64,000 nt of DNA from an uncultured Prochlorococcus sp. Lineage in GTDB: Bacteria; Cyanobacteriota; Cyanobacteriia; PCC-6307; Cyanobiaceae. Below, piece after piece: positions 39,766 through 50,269 of the stretch; the stretch's first letter is position 1; each line of letters opens with the position of its first letter. The translations under genes and the position numbers were made by a program. The notes under the pieces are model-generated. The model did no database searches. It was not told the origin of the DNA and was given only the letters and a program-made list of their open reading frames with translations. Where the stretch lies: NCBI GenBank assembly GCA_902618795.1, contig CACNCF010000001.1, positions 1 through 64,000 of the forward strand, given 5' to 3'.

Positions 39766-42069
39766 TTAGCCCAGCCCGAAAAGGCGAGCATGGAAGAAGG
39801 CCCATGTGGTAGCTATCCCACCTACAAGGAAGTGTGTAACACCTACTGCACGTCCCTGAGTAATAGATAGAGCTCGAGGTTGAATGGTTGGTGCAACCTT
39901 TAGTTTATTGTGTGCCCAAACAATTGACTCGAACAATTCTTGCCAATACCCTCTTCCGCTGAAAAGGAACATTAAACTGAACGCCCATATAAAGTGAGCT
40001 CCCAAGAACATTAATCCGTACATGCTTATTGATTGACCATAGCTTGTTAATACTTGAGAAGCTTGAGCCCAGAGGAAATCTCTTAACCAACCATTGATAG
40101 TAATTGAACTTTGTGCAAAATTACCACCAGTAAGTCCCCAAACATCACTCTGCATTTTCCAAGAGAAGTGGAAAATAACTATTGATAAACAGTTATACAT
40201 CCAGAAGAGAGCTAAGAAAACGTGATCCCATGAAGAAACTTGACATGTACCACCTCTTCCAGGACCATCACAAGGGAATCTAAATCCTAAAGAAGCTTTG
40301 TCAGGAATCAACCTTGAACTTCTTGCATAAAGAACTCCTTTAAGAAGTATCAAAACAGTTACATGGATTTGGAAAGCATGAATATGATGAATCATTAAAT
40401 CAGCTGTTCCTAGTGGAATTGGCGCTATAGCTACCTTTCCACCAACTTCTACTAAACTTCCATTAAACACTTCACTTAAAGCTTTATGAGGTAAAGCTTC
40501 TGAAGTACCTGCTAAAAGAGATGTCCCAACAGCAGATGCTTGAATACTCTGTACCCATTGAGCAAAGATTGGCTGAAGTTGGATAGCAGAATCACTAAAC
40601 ATATCTTGGGGTCTACCCAAAGCTCTCATAGTATCGTTGTGAATATAGAGTCCAAAACTATGGAATCCTAACCACATACAAACCCAGTTCAAGTGACTGA
40701 TTAAAGCATCTCTTGCCTTAAGAATTCTGTCTAATACATTATCAATATGTTTTGCTGGATCGTAATCTCTAACCATTGCAATTCCAGCGTGCGCACCTGC
40801 TCCTACTATGAATAATCCACCTATCCACATGTGATGGGTAAATAATCCAAGAACTGTCATATAGTCAGTAGCTATATAAGGATATGGAGGCATCGCATAC
40901 ATGTGATGAGATACAAGTATGCTTATTGATCCAAGCATCGCTAGGTTTACTGATAGCTGGGCATGTCTACTTTCTGCCATGAACTCAAAAAGACCTTGAT
41001 GACCCTTAGGCGCAGGAAATAATATTGGGTCTCCTTGTTGTGAATCTAATATTTCTTTCATACTATGACCAATTCCGTAGTTGGTTCTGTACATATGACC
41101 ACCGATTATCGCTATTACACCAAAAGCTAAATGATGATGTGAAACATCAGTCATCCACAAGCTTCCTGTCACAGGGTTAAGTCCACCTTTGAAAGTAAGG
41201 AAGTCTGAGAAAGCTAACCAATTTAAACTAAAGAAATTACCTGTACCACTTGCTAATCCTGGAAATATCTGACCGATAATTTGTGGATCGCAGAGTTGAT
41301 GCGGCATAGGCATATCTGCAATAGTTGCTATTTCTTTTCCATTAATAACTAAAGGAGAGCCTGCATCAATTGCATCTAAGAGAGCTGCTGTAGGAGCTCC
41401 GATATGAATACAATGGCCAGCCCATGCTAATGATCCTAAACCTACTAAACCAGCTATGTGGTGGTTAAGCATAGACTCAATATCTTGAAACCACTCCATT
41501 TTTGGAGCTGCTTTGTGATAATGAAAAATTCCAGCATGAAGCATTAGTGCCGCCATTACTACAGCACCTATTGCTAAAGCCATAAGTTCACTCTCGTTAG
41601 TGATTCCCCATGCTCGCCACATGTGGAATATTCCTGAACTGATTTGGATACCGTTATAGTTAGCGCCAAGGTCAGCATTAAGCATTTCTTGACCAACAAT
41701 TGCCCATACTTGCTGAGCTCCTGGTTTGACATGAGTTGGATCAGCTAACCAACCTGAGTAATTAGAAAATCTTGCTCCATGGAAAAAAGCAGCACTCATC
41801 CATATGAAAATGACTGCAAGATGTCCAAAATGAGCTGAAAAGATTTTTCTTGTTGCTTCTTCAGCATCGCCTGTATGCACATCAAAATCATGTGCATCAG
41901 CATGCAAATTCCAGATCCAAGTTGTAGTTTTAGGACCTTTAGATAATTTACTTGACCAGAATCCTGGCTTATCTAATTTGGCAAAATCAATAGGTCTTGG
42001 ATCGGCCTTAACAGGATCCTCCAAAACTTTTTTGTTTTTTTCTCCACTTTCTGGTGGGCTGATGGTCAT
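39766..42069 (-). CDS. psaA: Photosystem I P700 apoprotein A1 (PsaA)
   Basis: PSI core subunit. The 767 residues are slightly longer than typical (about 750), partly from an insertion-like loop around residues 230-270 ([27 protein letters not shown] in part). The FX ligands are C600 and C609 in [10 protein letters not shown]. The ATG is preceded by a good ribosome-binding site (GAGGTG, about 5 nt away). It heads psaAB; the 334-nt upstream spacer holds several inverted repeats, listed separately. Confidence 0.99.
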   Translation of the reverse strand: MTISPPESGEKNKKVLEDPVKADPRPIDFAKLDKPGFWSSKLSKGPKTTTWIWNLHADAHDFDVHTGDAEEATRKIFSAHFGHLAVIFIWMSAAFFHGARFSNYSGWLADPTHVKPGAQQVWAIVGQEMLNADLGANYNGIQISSGIFHMWRAWGITNESELMALAIGAVVMAALMLHAGIFHYHKAAPKMEWFQDIESMLNHHIAGLVGLGSLAWAGHCIHIGAPTAALLDAIDAGSPLVINGKEIATIADMPMPHQLCDPQIIGQIFPGLASGTGNFFSLNWLAFSDFLTFKGGLNPVTGSLWMTDVSHHHLAFGVIAIIGGHMYRTNYGIGHSMKEILDSQQGDPILFPAPKGHQGLFEFMAESRHAQLSVNLAMLGSISILVSHHMYAMPPYPYIATDYMTVLGLFTHHMWIGGLFIVGAGAHAGIAMVRDYDPAKHIDNVLDRILKARDALISHLNWVCMWLGFHSFGLYIHNDTMRALGRPQDMFSDSAIQLQPIFAQWVQSIQASAVGTSLLAGTSEALPHKALSEVFNGSLVEVGGKVAIAPIPLGTADLMIHHIHAFQIHVTVLILLKGVLYARSSRLIPDKASLGFRFPCDGPGRGGTCQVSSWDHVFLALFWMYNCLSIVIFHFSWKMQSDVWGLTGGNFAQSSITINGWLRDFLWAQASQVLTSYGQSISMYGLMFLGAHFIWAFSLMFLFSGRGYWQELFESIVWAHNKLKVAPTIQPRALSITQGRAVGVTHFLVGGIATTWAFFHARLFGLG

Positions 42070-42403
42070 CTAGCACCTCGAAAATAATTGACATTAAAGC
42101 CGATTGATCGGATCTTGAACCTATTTTTAATGATAATGTTCAAGAAAACGAATCCTTCGGAACTTTAGATATTCGTTTCAAAAATAATAAGGCAAAGATT
42201 CTTTGGTTATGCATTAACGTAACAAATGTTCTAATGATTGTTACTATATGAATATTTTGTTAAATTCTAGTCTATGACTAAATTATGAGTATTTTTACTC
42301 AAATTTTATGTAAATTTCTTAAATTTTTTTTTATATTTCAAAGAAAATTTTAAAAAACCATCGACAGGATATAATTTCAACGTAACTATCAATAGTTTCT
42401 GAT
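42070..42403 (-). promoter_or_regulatory. psaAB upstream region with three inverted repeats
   Basis: No gene is seen in this 334-nt spacer. Three inverted repeats stand out: CTTGAAC/GTTCAAG (42114-42120 and 42138-42144, 17-nt loop), AAACGAAT/ATTCGTTT (42146-42153 and 42171-42178, 17-nt loop), and GTAACAA/TTGTTAC (42219-42225 and 42238-42244, 12-nt spacer). They lie about 45, 77 and 150 nt upstream of psaA. No exact HLR1 motif was found. They may be operators or mRNA-leader hairpins controlling PSI synthesis in light (inference). Confidence 0.5.
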
Positions 42404-44206
42404 TTGAAAGGAATTGCTATAGGTCTATCTAATAATTCAAAAGAAATTTTAAAAAGGCTTAAAAAAACCGAATTTGTCGAAGATATATACATTGCAAGTT
42501 CTTCAAAAGATGATGTAGAAGAAAATGAACTTATTCAAGTACAAAAACCTAGAGAAATCTTACTTAAAAAATGGCTGGAAATAGATTTAATAATTTTTAT
42601 AGGCTCCATTGCTGCATCAATACGCATAATTAATTCTTTTTTAACCTCTAAAGATCAAGATCCTGGTGTAATAGTTATAAATAACAAATGTTCCAAGATA
42701 ATTCCTTTAATCGGCTTACATCAGTCAAATACGCAAAATATTGCATGTCAAATTGCTAATTTACTTGGTGGCGAAATAATAGAAACTAATAATTCCAATG
42801 ATCAAAGCTTTTTAAATCTTGATGCATTTGGAAATCAATGGGGCTGGGAAAGATCTGGCAACATAAAGGATTGGTCAAAACTAGTAATTAAACAAGCCAA
42901 GAACGAAGAAATATTTTGCAAACAATTATCTGGTAATAGCTTATGGAAAAATTCAGAATCAGGTAAGCCTATTAATCAAATTAACGAAAAAGAAATTGAA
43001 AAATCAGAATCAACATTTCATGTTAGTATATTCGAAAATCATGAAACAACTTGGCACCCTCCAGTATTATGGATTGGCATTGGATGTGAGAGAAATACAA
43101 GCAAAGAATTTATAGCAAATTCTTTAAATAATTTATTGGAGTCGAGAAATTTATCCAAGTATTCAATTGCGGGACTCGCAACGATTGATATTAAAAAAGA
43201 TGAGAAAGGAATTTTAGAACTTGCTGAAGAAAAAAATTTGCCTATAAAGTTTTTTAGTAAAGAAGATCTTTCAACAATAATTGTTCCAAATCCTTCAAGT
43301 GTTGTAGAAAAGGAAATTGGCACACCTTCTGTAGCGGAAGCCTCTTGCTTACTCGCAGCAGGAAAAGAATCAAAATTATTAGAAGAAAAAAGAATTTTTA
43401 AAAATCAATCTGTGGCAGTAACTATCGCCATAGCTGAATCAAAAGATCAATATAATCCAACCCATGGCGAAATACATATTATTGGAAGTGGGCCTGGTGA
43501 TATCTCCTTCCTCACAAGTAATGCAAAAAAAGCACTTTCAAAATGTACTGTATGGATAGGATATAAAATGTATTTAGATTTAATTAAATCCTTAAAAAGG
43601 AGTGACCAAGTTTTAATTGAAAGTAAACTTACTGAAGAAAAAGAGAGATGCAGTAAAGCAATTAAACTAGCGGAGGAAGGTATAAAAGTGGCTTTAATTT
43701 CTTCAGGTGAATCTGGATTTTATGGTATGGCAGGTTTACTTTTAGAATTACTTCTAAAAATCAAAAAAGAATATAGACCTTACTTTGAAGTACATCCAGG
43801 TATAAGTAGTGTTCAATTAGCGGCTGCGATTGGTGGAGCACCATTAATGAATGACTTTTGTTCAGTAAGCTTAAGCGATAAATTAACTCCATGGTCTTTA
43901 ATAGAAAAAAGAATTGAAGGAGCTCTTGTAGGTGACTTTGTAATAGCTTTATTTAATCCTCAATCAATTGGAAGAAATTGGCAGCTAAAAAGTGTAATAG
44001 ATAGATGTTTAGAATCTAGGCAAGGCGATACTCCAGTTTTAATAGCTCGACAAGTAGGGAGAGAAAATCAAACCAAAAAATTTTTTACTTTAAACACCAT
44101 TCCGTTTAAAGAGATTGATATGTTATCAATCATTATTATTGGCAATTCTCAAACAACCTTAGTGGACGAAATATTTCTCACTCCCAGAGGATATTTACAA
44201 AATTAA
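42404..44206 (+). CDS. cobJ: CbiG-CobJ fusion: cobalamin biosynthesis protein and precorrin-3B C17-methyltransferase
   Basis: A 600-residue bifunctional enzyme for corrin ring construction. The first ~340 residues are CbiG-like (cobalt-precorrin-5A hydrolase): an N-terminal part with a CbiG_N region near 1-150 and a C-terminal WIGIGCERNTSKEFI block. From about residue 345 comes the CobJ/CbiH methyltransferase: IHIIGSGPGDISFLTSNAKKALSKC, GESGFYGMAGLLLE, and FEVHPGISSVQLAAA. The start is TTG. The gene is 334 nt from psaA and divergent from it. Prochlorococcus makes pseudocobalamin, so this gene is expected. Confidence 0.92.
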   Translation: MKGIAIGLSNNSKEILKRLKKTEFVEDIYIASSSKDDVEENELIQVQKPREILLKKWLEIDLIIFIGSIAASIRIINSFLTSKDQDPGVIVINNKCSKIIPLIGLHQSNTQNIACQIANLLGGEIIETNNSNDQSFLNLDAFGNQWGWERSGNIKDWSKLVIKQAKNEEIFCKQLSGNSLWKNSESGKPINQINEKEIEKSESTFHVSIFENHETTWHPPVLWIGIGCERNTSKEFIANSLNNLLESRNLSKYSIAGLATIDIKKDEKGILELAEEKNLPIKFFSKEDLSTIIVPNPSSVVEKEIGTPSVAEASCLLAAGKESKLLEEKRIFKNQSVAVTIAIAESKDQYNPTHGEIHIIGSGPGDISFLTSNAKKALSKCTVWIGYKMYLDLIKSLKRSDQVLIESKLTEEKERCSKAIKLAEEGIKVALISSGESGFYGMAGLLLELLLKIKKEYRPYFEVHPGISSVQLAAAIGGAPLMNDFCSVSLSDKLTPWSLIEKRIEGALVGDFVIALFNPQSIGRNWQLKSVIDRCLESRQGDTPVLIARQVGRENQTKKFFTLNTIPFKEIDMLSIIIIGNSQTTLVDEIFLTPRGYLQN

Positions 44207-44278
44207 GTTTCGCTAATCCATAATTTTTATAAATAGAATGTTTTTCTTTGCTTTTTCTTTATAAGAATACTAATCTTT

Positions 44279-44284
44279 TATAAT
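44279..44284 (+). promoter_or_regulatory. Candidate -10 element for the HAD gene
   Basis: A TATAAT lies 19 nt upstream of the TTG start of the HAD gene in the spacer 44207-44303. This would give a very short leader. Evidence is the motif only. Confidence 0.28.
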
Positions 44285-44303
44285 AATGATTTAAGAAAAT
44301 TAA

Positions 44304-45092
44304 TTGAAAAATATTGGTTTAATTTTGTTTGACATTGATGGGGTAATCCGCAGCGTAGAGAATAGTTACAGACTTTCATTAAAAAAAACTGTATACAAAT
44401 TTACCGGATGGGAGCCAAGTTATATAGATATTGATAATGCAAAAAATGAAGGGATCTGGAATAATGACTGGGATTTAAGTTTAGAACTTATAAAAAGATG
44501 TATAAAAAAAGAGAACTTAAACCTTAAAATTCCTCCAAAAGAGGAAATAGTTAAATGTTTTGAGGAGTTTTACTTTGGTGGAGATCCAAATAAAGATAGT
44601 AAATATTGGTCTGGTTACATAACAAATGAGGAGTTATTAGTTGATAAAAAGTTTTTTGATTTAATTAAAGGCAATGGAATAATCTGGGGTTTTGTTAGTG
44701 GTGCCGAGTCTGCCTCGGCAAAATTTGTTTTAGAAAAAAGACTTGGACTAAGATCACCACCATTAATCTCAATGGGAGATGCCCCTGACAAGCCAAATCC
44801 TAAAGGATTTATTAACTTATCAAAAAAGCTTATTGGAGATAAACTTGGTGAATCGAATATTCCCATTGCATATGTAGGAGATACTATTGCAGATATAAAT
44901 ACAGTTATAAACGCTAGAAAGGAAATACCATCTCAGAAATTCATAAGTATAGGAATAGCTCCCCCTCATTTACATCTAAAGTCCCGATTAAAAGAACGTA
45001 ATTCTTACGAAACAAATCTTAGAAATGCAGGCGCTGACTTGATTTTAAATTCTATTTATGACCTTAAAGGTATTAATCTTGACTTGTTTTAA
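44304..45092 (+). CDS. HAD superfamily hydrolase (TIGR01548-like)
   Basis: A 262-residue HAD-family phosphatase. The nucleophile motif is D10-x-D12 in ILFDIDGVIRSVENSY, motif II is the Ser/Thr in GFVSGAESASAKFVLEK, and motif IV is AYVGDTIADINTVINAR; GDAPDKPNPKGF is the motif III region. It resembles a cyanobacterial HAD subgroup (HAD-SF-IA-hyp1, from memory) whose members in other taxa are sometimes linked to histidine genes. The substrate is unknown. Start is TTG, 97 nt after cobJ on the same strand; tRNA-Ser follows on the minus strand. Confidence 0.85.
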   Translation: MKNIGLILFDIDGVIRSVENSYRLSLKKTVYKFTGWEPSYIDIDNAKNEGIWNNDWDLSLELIKRCIKKENLNLKIPPKEEIVKCFEEFYFGGDPNKDSKYWSGYITNEELLVDKKFFDLIKGNGIIWGFVSGAESASAKFVLEKRLGLRSPPLISMGDAPDKPNPKGFINLSKKLIGDKLGESNIPIAYVGDTIADINTVINARKEIPSQKFISIGIAPPHLHLKSRLKERNSYETNLRNAGADLILNSIYDLKGINLDLF

Positions 45093-45126
45093 AAAAATAT
45101 TAATTAAAAATAATCTAAATTAATCA

Positions 45127-45215
45127 CGGAGAGGGAGGGATTCGAACCCTCGACAAAAGTTACCTCCTGTAACTCCTTAGCAGGGAGCCGCTTTCAACCA
45201 CTCAGCCACCTCTCC
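45127..45215 (-). tRNA. tRNA-Ser (anticodon GCU)
   Basis: An 89-nt tRNA with acceptor GGAGAGG/CCTCTCC, anticodon loop CTGCTAA (anticodon GCT), a long type II variable arm (TTACAGGAGGTAA) and T arm GAGGG-TTCGAAT-CCCTC. The discriminator is G and CCA is not encoded. It decodes AGU/AGC codons. Confidence 0.95.
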
Positions 45216-45276
45216 AGTTCTTATACATTATCAATTTTTTTGCAAACATTCAAAATTTTTTATTTAATCGAAATGT

Positions 45277-46476
45277 CTAATCTACTTGAACTTTCGGTAA
45301 TCTATTTTTAAAAGAACAAAGAATTTCCCAAGGGATAGTATTAGATTTTCTTGCCCATTCTTGAGGAGAAATTGTTTTATCTCCATCAGATCCTAGTAAT
45401 ACCATGGTACTACCAACTTTAATTTCATTAGAATCTGTTATGTCTACCATCATTTGGTCCATAGTTATGGATCCAACTTGAGGATAAAATTTATTATTAT
45501 GGATAACGTTAATCTTTCCTGAAAGATTTCTTGGTACACCATCTGCATAACCAATACTTAATACAGCTAACTTAGTTTTTCTATCACTTACAAATGTGCC
45601 TCCATAACTTACACTTACACCCTTATCAATAGTTCTTGTAAAAGCTACTTTGACCTTCAAAGATAAAGCTGATTTAAGTAATAAATTTTTATCTATTTTG
45701 GCTAGAGGACTGTATCCGTACATAGAAAGCCCGACACGTACCATATGAAAATGGAAATTTTTATCTAGAAGCATTCCCGCTGAATTAGCCAAATGAATCT
45801 TGATATTTTTATTTCTACCAACATTAATTTGCTTTAATAATTCCTGAAACTTCTGCCTTTGTATTTGTGTAATACTTTTTGGATCTAATGAGTTGAGTTC
45901 ATCCGCACATGATAAATGACTATATATTCCCTCAATAGAAATATTGTCAAAAGATTTGATGTTTTCAAATTGCTGAACAAATTTATTGTATTCAAATCCT
46001 AATCTTGACATTCCCGTATCAACTTTAAGATGTAAAGGAAATTTCAATCCAAAGTGCTTTCCAATGTTATTACAAATTAAACATTCTCTTATGCTACTGA
46101 TAGTTGGCATAAGATCATTTTTAAAACATATAATAAGATCCCTTTTCGTATAAAGATTTCCGAGAATAAGTATTGGTTTTTGAACTCCAGAAGAACGAAG
46201 CTTAATCCCTTCTTTTAAAGTTGCAACCCCTAATTCCGAAGCTCCGCCTTTTATAGCGTATTCTGATACTACTTTTGCATCATGTCCATATCCATCAGCT
46301 TTAACGACTGCCATAAATTGACAATTTTTACTTAATTTTGATCTTAACGTTCTAACGTTTGTTTCTATTGCTTTACCTGTAACTTCAATCCAAGCTCTTT
46401 GTTTTAGATCTATATCTTTTTCAAAATTTGGAAATTTGTCAAAATTAAATAACTGATTTGTTTGCCTATGTTGCAT
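45277..46476 (-). CDS. alr: Alanine racemase
   Basis: PLP enzyme that interconverts L- and D-alanine for peptidoglycan. The 399-residue protein has the PLP lysine K59 in FMAVVKADGYGHD, the N-terminal barrel and the C-terminal beta domain with the second catalytic Tyr in VSYGGTFVSDRKTKLAVLSIGYADGVPRN. It is divergent from the HNH gene (68 nt between starts) and is alone on its strand. The preceding tRNA-Ser is on the same strand but downstream of it. Confidence 0.96.
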   Translation of the reverse strand: MQHRQTNQLFNFDKFPNFEKDIDLKQRAWIEVTGKAIETNVRTLRSKLSKNCQFMAVVKADGYGHDAKVVSEYAIKGGASELGVATLKEGIKLRSSGVQKPILILGNLYTKRDLIICFKNDLMPTISSIRECLICNNIGKHFGLKFPLHLKVDTGMSRLGFEYNKFVQQFENIKSFDNISIEGIYSHLSCADELNSLDPKSITQIQRQKFQELLKQINVGRNKNIKIHLANSAGMLLDKNFHFHMVRVGLSMYGYSPLAKIDKNLLLKSALSLKVKVAFTRTIDKGVSVSYGGTFVSDRKTKLAVLSIGYADGVPRNLSGKINVIHNNKFYPQVGSITMDQMMVDITDSNEIKVGSTMVLLGSDGDKTISPQEWARKSNTIPWEILCSFKNRLPKVQVD

Positions 46477-46544
46477 TAACTTTGCACAAATATATGCGCT
46501 TGTTGAAATATACAGTTAGCATGACATGTAAATTGTATTTTGGC

Positions 46545-47051
46545 ATGGGCCAGACTCTAGTTTTAAATGCATCTTATGAACCTTTAAACATCACTTCCTG
46601 GCGAAGAGCTGTAATTTTGATGATTAAAGGTAAAGCAGAAAGCTTAGAGGAAGATAAAACATATTCAATACATAGCGGGAAAAAGTTGCCGACAGTTATA
46701 AGACTTCGTTACTACGTTAAAGTTCCTTTTAGAGAGGTTTCTTTAACAAGAAAAAATATTCTTCTGAGAGATAATAATTGTTGCCAATACTGTAATTATA
46801 AGGGTAGTGATCTATCAATAGATCATGTTTTACCAAGAAGCAGAGGTGGAACAGATAACTGGGAAAATGTTACAACGGCATGTCTCAGATGTAATGTACA
46901 AAAAGGTAATCGCACCCCCGAAGAGGCAAATATGCCCTTAAAACGTAAGCCTTATCGTCCATTAAGTAATCTAAATTTTGAAGCTACAAGACAAATTGAC
47001 TCTGGCAGGCATAAAGAATGGAGTAAATACGTAATAGGGGTTGCAATCTAA
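46545..47051 (+). CDS. HNH endonuclease-domain protein
   Basis: A 168-residue HNH protein of a family very conserved in cyanobacteria. I start it at the ATG at 46545 (GQTLVLNASYEPLNITSWRRA) because this block opens the homologues I recall; an in-frame frame extends 29 codons upstream without conservation. The fold shows zinc-type cysteines C80, C83, C113 and C116, with D93-H94 in LSIDHVLPRSRGG and N117, i.e. an intact HNH. It might be a nicking or repair nuclease; the role is not established. It converges on prfA with an 11-nt spacer. Confidence 0.88.
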   Translation: MGQTLVLNASYEPLNITSWRRAVILMIKGKAESLEEDKTYSIHSGKKLPTVIRLRYYVKVPFREVSLTRKNILLRDNNCCQYCNYKGSDLSIDHVLPRSRGGTDNWENVTTACLRCNVQKGNRTPEEANMPLKRKPYRPLSNLNFEATRQIDSGRHKEWSKYVIGVAI

Positions 47052-47062
47052 TAAAAAAAATC

Positions 47063-48157
47063 TTAATTTACTTCTTTATTAAAATCCTCCATCATTCTTT
47101 TTTGTTCTTGCGCTATGCATGCATTAATCACTTCTTCTAATTGACCAGCAAGAATTGGCTCAAGAGAAAAATTGGAACCTAATCTATGATCAGTTGTCCT
47201 GTTATCTTTAAAATTATAAGTTCTGATTTTTTCACTTCTATCGCCTGTTCCAACCTGAGAAAGCCTTTGTGATCTCTCTTTTGCATTGGCTTCTTTTAAT
47301 TGAATTTCATATAATTTAGCTCTTAAAATTTCCATTGCTCGTTCGCGATTTTGTAATTGTGATCTCTCTTGAGTACAAAAAACTCTTATTCCTGTAGGCT
47401 TGTGGAGAAGATCAATAGCTGTCTCTACCTTATTAACATTTTGTCCACCTGCACCTCCTGATCTTGCTGTTCCAACCTCTAGATCTGTTGGATCAATTTT
47501 AACCTCAACAGGATCAGCCTCAGGCATTACGGCCACTGTAGCAGTAGAGGTGTGAACTCTACCTTGAGACTCAGTAGCTGGAACTCTTTGGACTCTATGC
47601 ACACCAGCTTCAAATTTAAGTTGACTATATACAGAATCTCCTTTTACGGAGATAACTAACTCCTTAAATCCGCCCATATCTGACTCGGAGGCACTAATAG
47701 GTTTTACGGACCATCCAATTTTTTGTCCATATCTTTCATACATTCTTGCTAAATCACCTGCCCAGATACAAGCCTCGTTACCTCCAGCACCGGCTCTGAT
47801 TTCTAACATTACACTCCTTTCATCTCTTGGGTCTTTTGGCAGTAAGGCTATTGTGGTTTTTTGAATCAGTTCACTCTTAGATTCCTCTAGGGTTATTAAC
47901 TCCTCATTTATCAAAGATTCCATTTCTTTATCATTTCTATTCTCTTTGAGTAGATTTTTTGAATCTTCGATTTCTTTATCAGTATCAAGCAACTTATTAA
48001 AATCCATCACCAAAGGTTCCAATTTTGACCTTTCTCTTGCTATGGATTCTAATTTTTTAGGATCATTAGCTATATCAGGATCTGCAAGCTGAATTTCCAA
48101 ATTTTCAAAACTTTCTGAAGCAGTTTTCAACCTTGCAATTAATGTTGAGTATTCCAA
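47063..48157 (-). CDS. prfA: Peptide chain release factor 1
   Basis: RF1 recognises UAA and UAG stops. The 364 residues include the codon-recognition PxT motif as [13 protein letters not shown] and the peptidyl-tRNA hydrolysis motif GGQ at residues 237-239 in [11 protein letters not shown]. It is the last gene of the ribosomal supercluster, 27 nt after rpmE; no clear terminator follows, and the HNH gene converges closely. Confidence 0.97.
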   Translation of the reverse strand: MEYSTLIARLKTASESFENLEIQLADPDIANDPKKLESIARERSKLEPLVMDFNKLLDTDKEIEDSKNLLKENRNDKEMESLINEELITLEESKSELIQKTTIALLPKDPRDERSVMLEIRAGAGGNEACIWAGDLARMYERYGQKIGWSVKPISASESDMGGFKELVISVKGDSVYSQLKFEAGVHRVQRVPATESQGRVHTSTATVAVMPEADPVEVKIDPTDLEVGTARSGGAGGQNVNKVETAIDLLHKPTGIRVFCTQERSQLQNRERAMEILRAKLYEIQLKEANAKERSQRLSQVGTGDRSEKIRTYNFKDNRTTDHRLGSNFSLEPILAGQLEEVINACIAQEQKRMMEDFNKEVN

Positions 48158-48184
48158 TTAAAACTTTTCTTAATATTTAAAATT

Positions 48185-48445
48185 CTATTTTTTAGAATCT
48201 TTTCCTTCTTTTTGCTCTTTTGATGTGGCTGAATTAGCTGAACCCATTCCATATTTTTTCATAAACCTATCAACCCTACCTTCTGTATCAAGAATCTTTT
48301 GAGTTCCAGTGAAGAAAGGATGATTACCACTCCATACATCAACATGTAATTCAGGCTGAGTGGAGCCAGTGGTCATTACAACTTCTCCATTACAAATAAC
48401 TTTTGCATCTGGATACCATTTTGGATGAATTTCTGATTTTGGCAT
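48185..48445 (-). CDS. rpmE: 50S ribosomal protein L31 (zinc-free form)
   Basis: An 86-residue L31. It starts MPKSEIHPKWYPDAKVICNG and ends in a Ser/Lys/Glu-rich tail. It has a single Cys (about residue 18), so the CxxC pairs of the zinc-binding type are absent; this is the zinc-free type. WSGNHPFFTGTQKILDTEGRVDRFMKKYG is the typical middle and confirms the family. It is 13 nt after rpsI and 27 nt before prfA. Zinc-free L31 is often coupled to low-Zn growth, and fits an oligotrophic ocean organism (inference). Confidence 0.95.
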   Translation of the reverse strand: MPKSEIHPKWYPDAKVICNGEVVMTTGSTQPELHVDVWSGNHPFFTGTQKILDTEGRVDRFMKKYGMGSANSATSKEQKEGKDSKK

Positions 48446-48458
48446 GATTTAAATTCTT

Positions 48459-48869
48459 TTAACGTTTAGAGAATTGAGGAGCTTTTCTTGCTTTTTTAAG
48501 ACCATATTTTCTTCTTTCTTTAGCTCTAGGATCTCTACTGAGATGGCCTTCAGTTTTTAGCGGTTTCCTATTGTCAGGAGATAATTCGCAAAGTGCTCTT
48601 GCTGCTCCTTGCTTGATAGCATCTGCTTGACCAGTCAATCCACCACCAAAAACATTTACAAGAATATCATAAGAATTTTCAAGGCCTAATGTTTGCAAAG
48701 GTGCTTTTATTGAATTTAGGTGCAGGGGATTAAAATTTAAGTAATCATCTCCAGAACGACCATTAATTTTTATGAGTCCATTTCCTGGAATCAATCGAAC
48801 TCTAGCCACTGAAGTTTTTCTTCTTCCAGTTCCCCAGTACACAGCTTTGTTTTTTATTTGACTATTCAT
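48459..48869 (-). CDS. rpsI: 30S ribosomal protein S9
   Basis: S9 contacts P-site tRNA through its C-terminal tail. The 136 residues (start [24 protein letters not shown]) end in the expected [11 protein letters not shown]. The frame can be extended three codons to a TTG, but the ATG at 48867-48869 is the better start because it is 10 nt after the rplM stop and matches family length. The signature [19 protein letters not shown] is complete. Confidence 0.95.
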   Translation of the reverse strand: MNSQIKNKAVYWGTGRRKTSVARVRLIPGNGLIKINGRSGDDYLNFNPLHLNSIKAPLQTLGLENSYDILVNVFGGGLTGQADAIKQGAARALCELSPDNRKPLKTEGHLSRDPRAKERRKYGLKKARKAPQFSKR

Positions 48870-48878
48870 TTTGATCAA

Positions 48879-49310
48879 TTAACTCTTTAATAATACAGGA
48901 TTCTGAGCAGCATGAGGATGATCAGCACCTTTATAAACTTTTAGTTTTTTAAATTGCTGTCTTCCTAAAGAGTTATGAGGCAGCATACCCTTAACAGCTT
49001 GCTCGATGATTCTTTCAGGAATTCTTTCTTGTAGAGACTCAAATTTTTCAATTTTCATTCCTCCTGGTCTTCCAGAATGTCTTCTATACAACTTTTGTGA
49101 TGCTTTTTTACCTGTTACCTCAACTTTTTCAGCATTTACTACAATGACAAAATCTCCAGTATCTAGATGAGGTGTAAAAGTTGGTTTATTCTTACCTCTT
49201 AATACAGTTGCAATTTCTGTAGCAAGTCGCCCTAGTGTCTTATCTTTTGCGTCAACTAAAAACCAATTTCTTTCAATGGTTTCTAAAGATGGAGTAATTG
49301 TTTTATTCAT
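48879..49310 (-). CDS. rplM: 50S ribosomal protein L13
   Basis: Early-assembly 50S protein. The 143 residues include [21 protein letters not shown], the [18 protein letters not shown] core and [20 protein letters not shown], which are the L13 landmarks. Upstream is a 115-nt spacer to truA, so a promoter of its own is possible. It is followed 9 nt later by rpsI, the conserved rplM-rpsI pair. Confidence 0.97.
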   Translation of the reverse strand: MNKTITPSLETIERNWFLVDAKDKTLGRLATEIATVLRGKNKPTFTPHLDTGDFVIVVNAEKVEVTGKKASQKLYRRHSGRPGGMKIEKFESLQERIPERIIEQAVKGMLPHNSLGRQQFKKLKVYKGADHPHAAQNPVLLKS

Positions 49311-49425
49311 TTACCAAATTTATACAAATAAATTTAAAGTTGATTCTAAATTCTACCTTATTGAAGGAATGTTAAACAACAGTTTTGAATGATTTACACA
49401 AAAAATTTGCTTAATTAAACTTTAC

Positions 49426-50232
49426 TTAAGAAAAACCCTTAATTAAAAATAGTGGGTAAAAATCATTGTTATTAATCTTTTTAAAAACATTTTCTTCATA
49501 AACAGCATTTACAAAACATAATCCCTTAGCTGGAGCAGATTCTTTAACATCATTTTTCTTTTTGTTTACCCATCTATCTGTAAAAATTTCTGGCGAAATT
49601 TTTTTTTCTCCGACTAAAACTAGTTGACCAACAATTAAACGAACCATTCCATATAGAAAGCCAGTAGCTTTAATATCTACTAAAATCAAATCTTCTACTC
49701 TTTTAATATCTATATTTTTTATTTTTGTAATAGAGTTTCTTCTATTACTACCACTTTTCTGAAAAGCAAAAAAATCATGTTCTCCTTCCATTGTCTTGGA
49801 TGCATTTAACATTAAAACTTCATCTAATACTTTTTGATATCTATGCCATGACCAATTATTAATGAATAAGTTAGGGAATTTACTGTTATTAATGACATAT
49901 CGATAATGTCTATACATTGCTGAATAGCATGCATGCCAACTATCTTTAACCTCAACTGATTCCAAGATCCTAATTGTTGTGGGTAAAAGACTATTTAAGA
50001 CAACACAATAACTCTTTCCTGGGATAACACAATCAATATCAAAATGTACTACTTGGCCTGATGCATGAACTCCAGCATCAGTTCTGCCTGCTGCAAAAGT
50101 CTTTACTGTATGATTTGTAATCTTTGAGAGAGCTCTTTCTAAAATTTCTTGAACAGTACTTGCATTTTTTTGTTTTTGCCAACCTGAATAATGAGATCCA
50201 TCATATTGAACTAGTAAAGCTACCCTTTTCAA
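49426..50232 (-). CDS. truA: tRNA pseudouridine synthase A
   Basis: Makes pseudouridine at positions 38-40 of the tRNA anticodon arm. The 268 residues have the family start RVALLVQYDGSHYSGWQKQ and the catalytic Asp in AAGRTDAGVHASGQVVHF, followed by FLYGMVRLIVGQLVLVG near the C-terminus. Start ATG at 50230-50232 lies 37 nt after rplQ. TruA between rplQ and rplM is the usual cyanobacterial order. Confidence 0.96.
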   Translation of the reverse strand: MKRVALLVQYDGSHYSGWQKQKNASTVQEILERALSKITNHTVKTFAAGRTDAGVHASGQVVHFDIDCVIPGKSYCVVLNSLLPTTIRILESVEVKDSWHACYSAMYRHYRYVINNSKFPNLFINNWSWHRYQKVLDEVLMLNASKTMEGEHDFFAFQKSGSNRRNSITKIKNIDIKRVEDLILVDIKATGFLYGMVRLIVGQLVLVGEKKISPEIFTDRWVNKKKNDVKESAPAKGLCFVNAVYEENVFKKINNNDFYPLFLIKGFS

Positions 50233-50269
50233 AAGTTATTTTTTAGTAAAAGCCCCTTTATTAACTAAC

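Noticed and set aside
39905-40090. 61-residue minus-strand frame inside psaA
   Set aside because: It is an overlapping frame in psaA with no independent signals.
46458-46544. 29-codon upstream extension of the HNH gene
   Set aside because: The extension crosses the alr start on the other strand and lacks conservation; homologues begin at MGQxLVLNASYEPLN.
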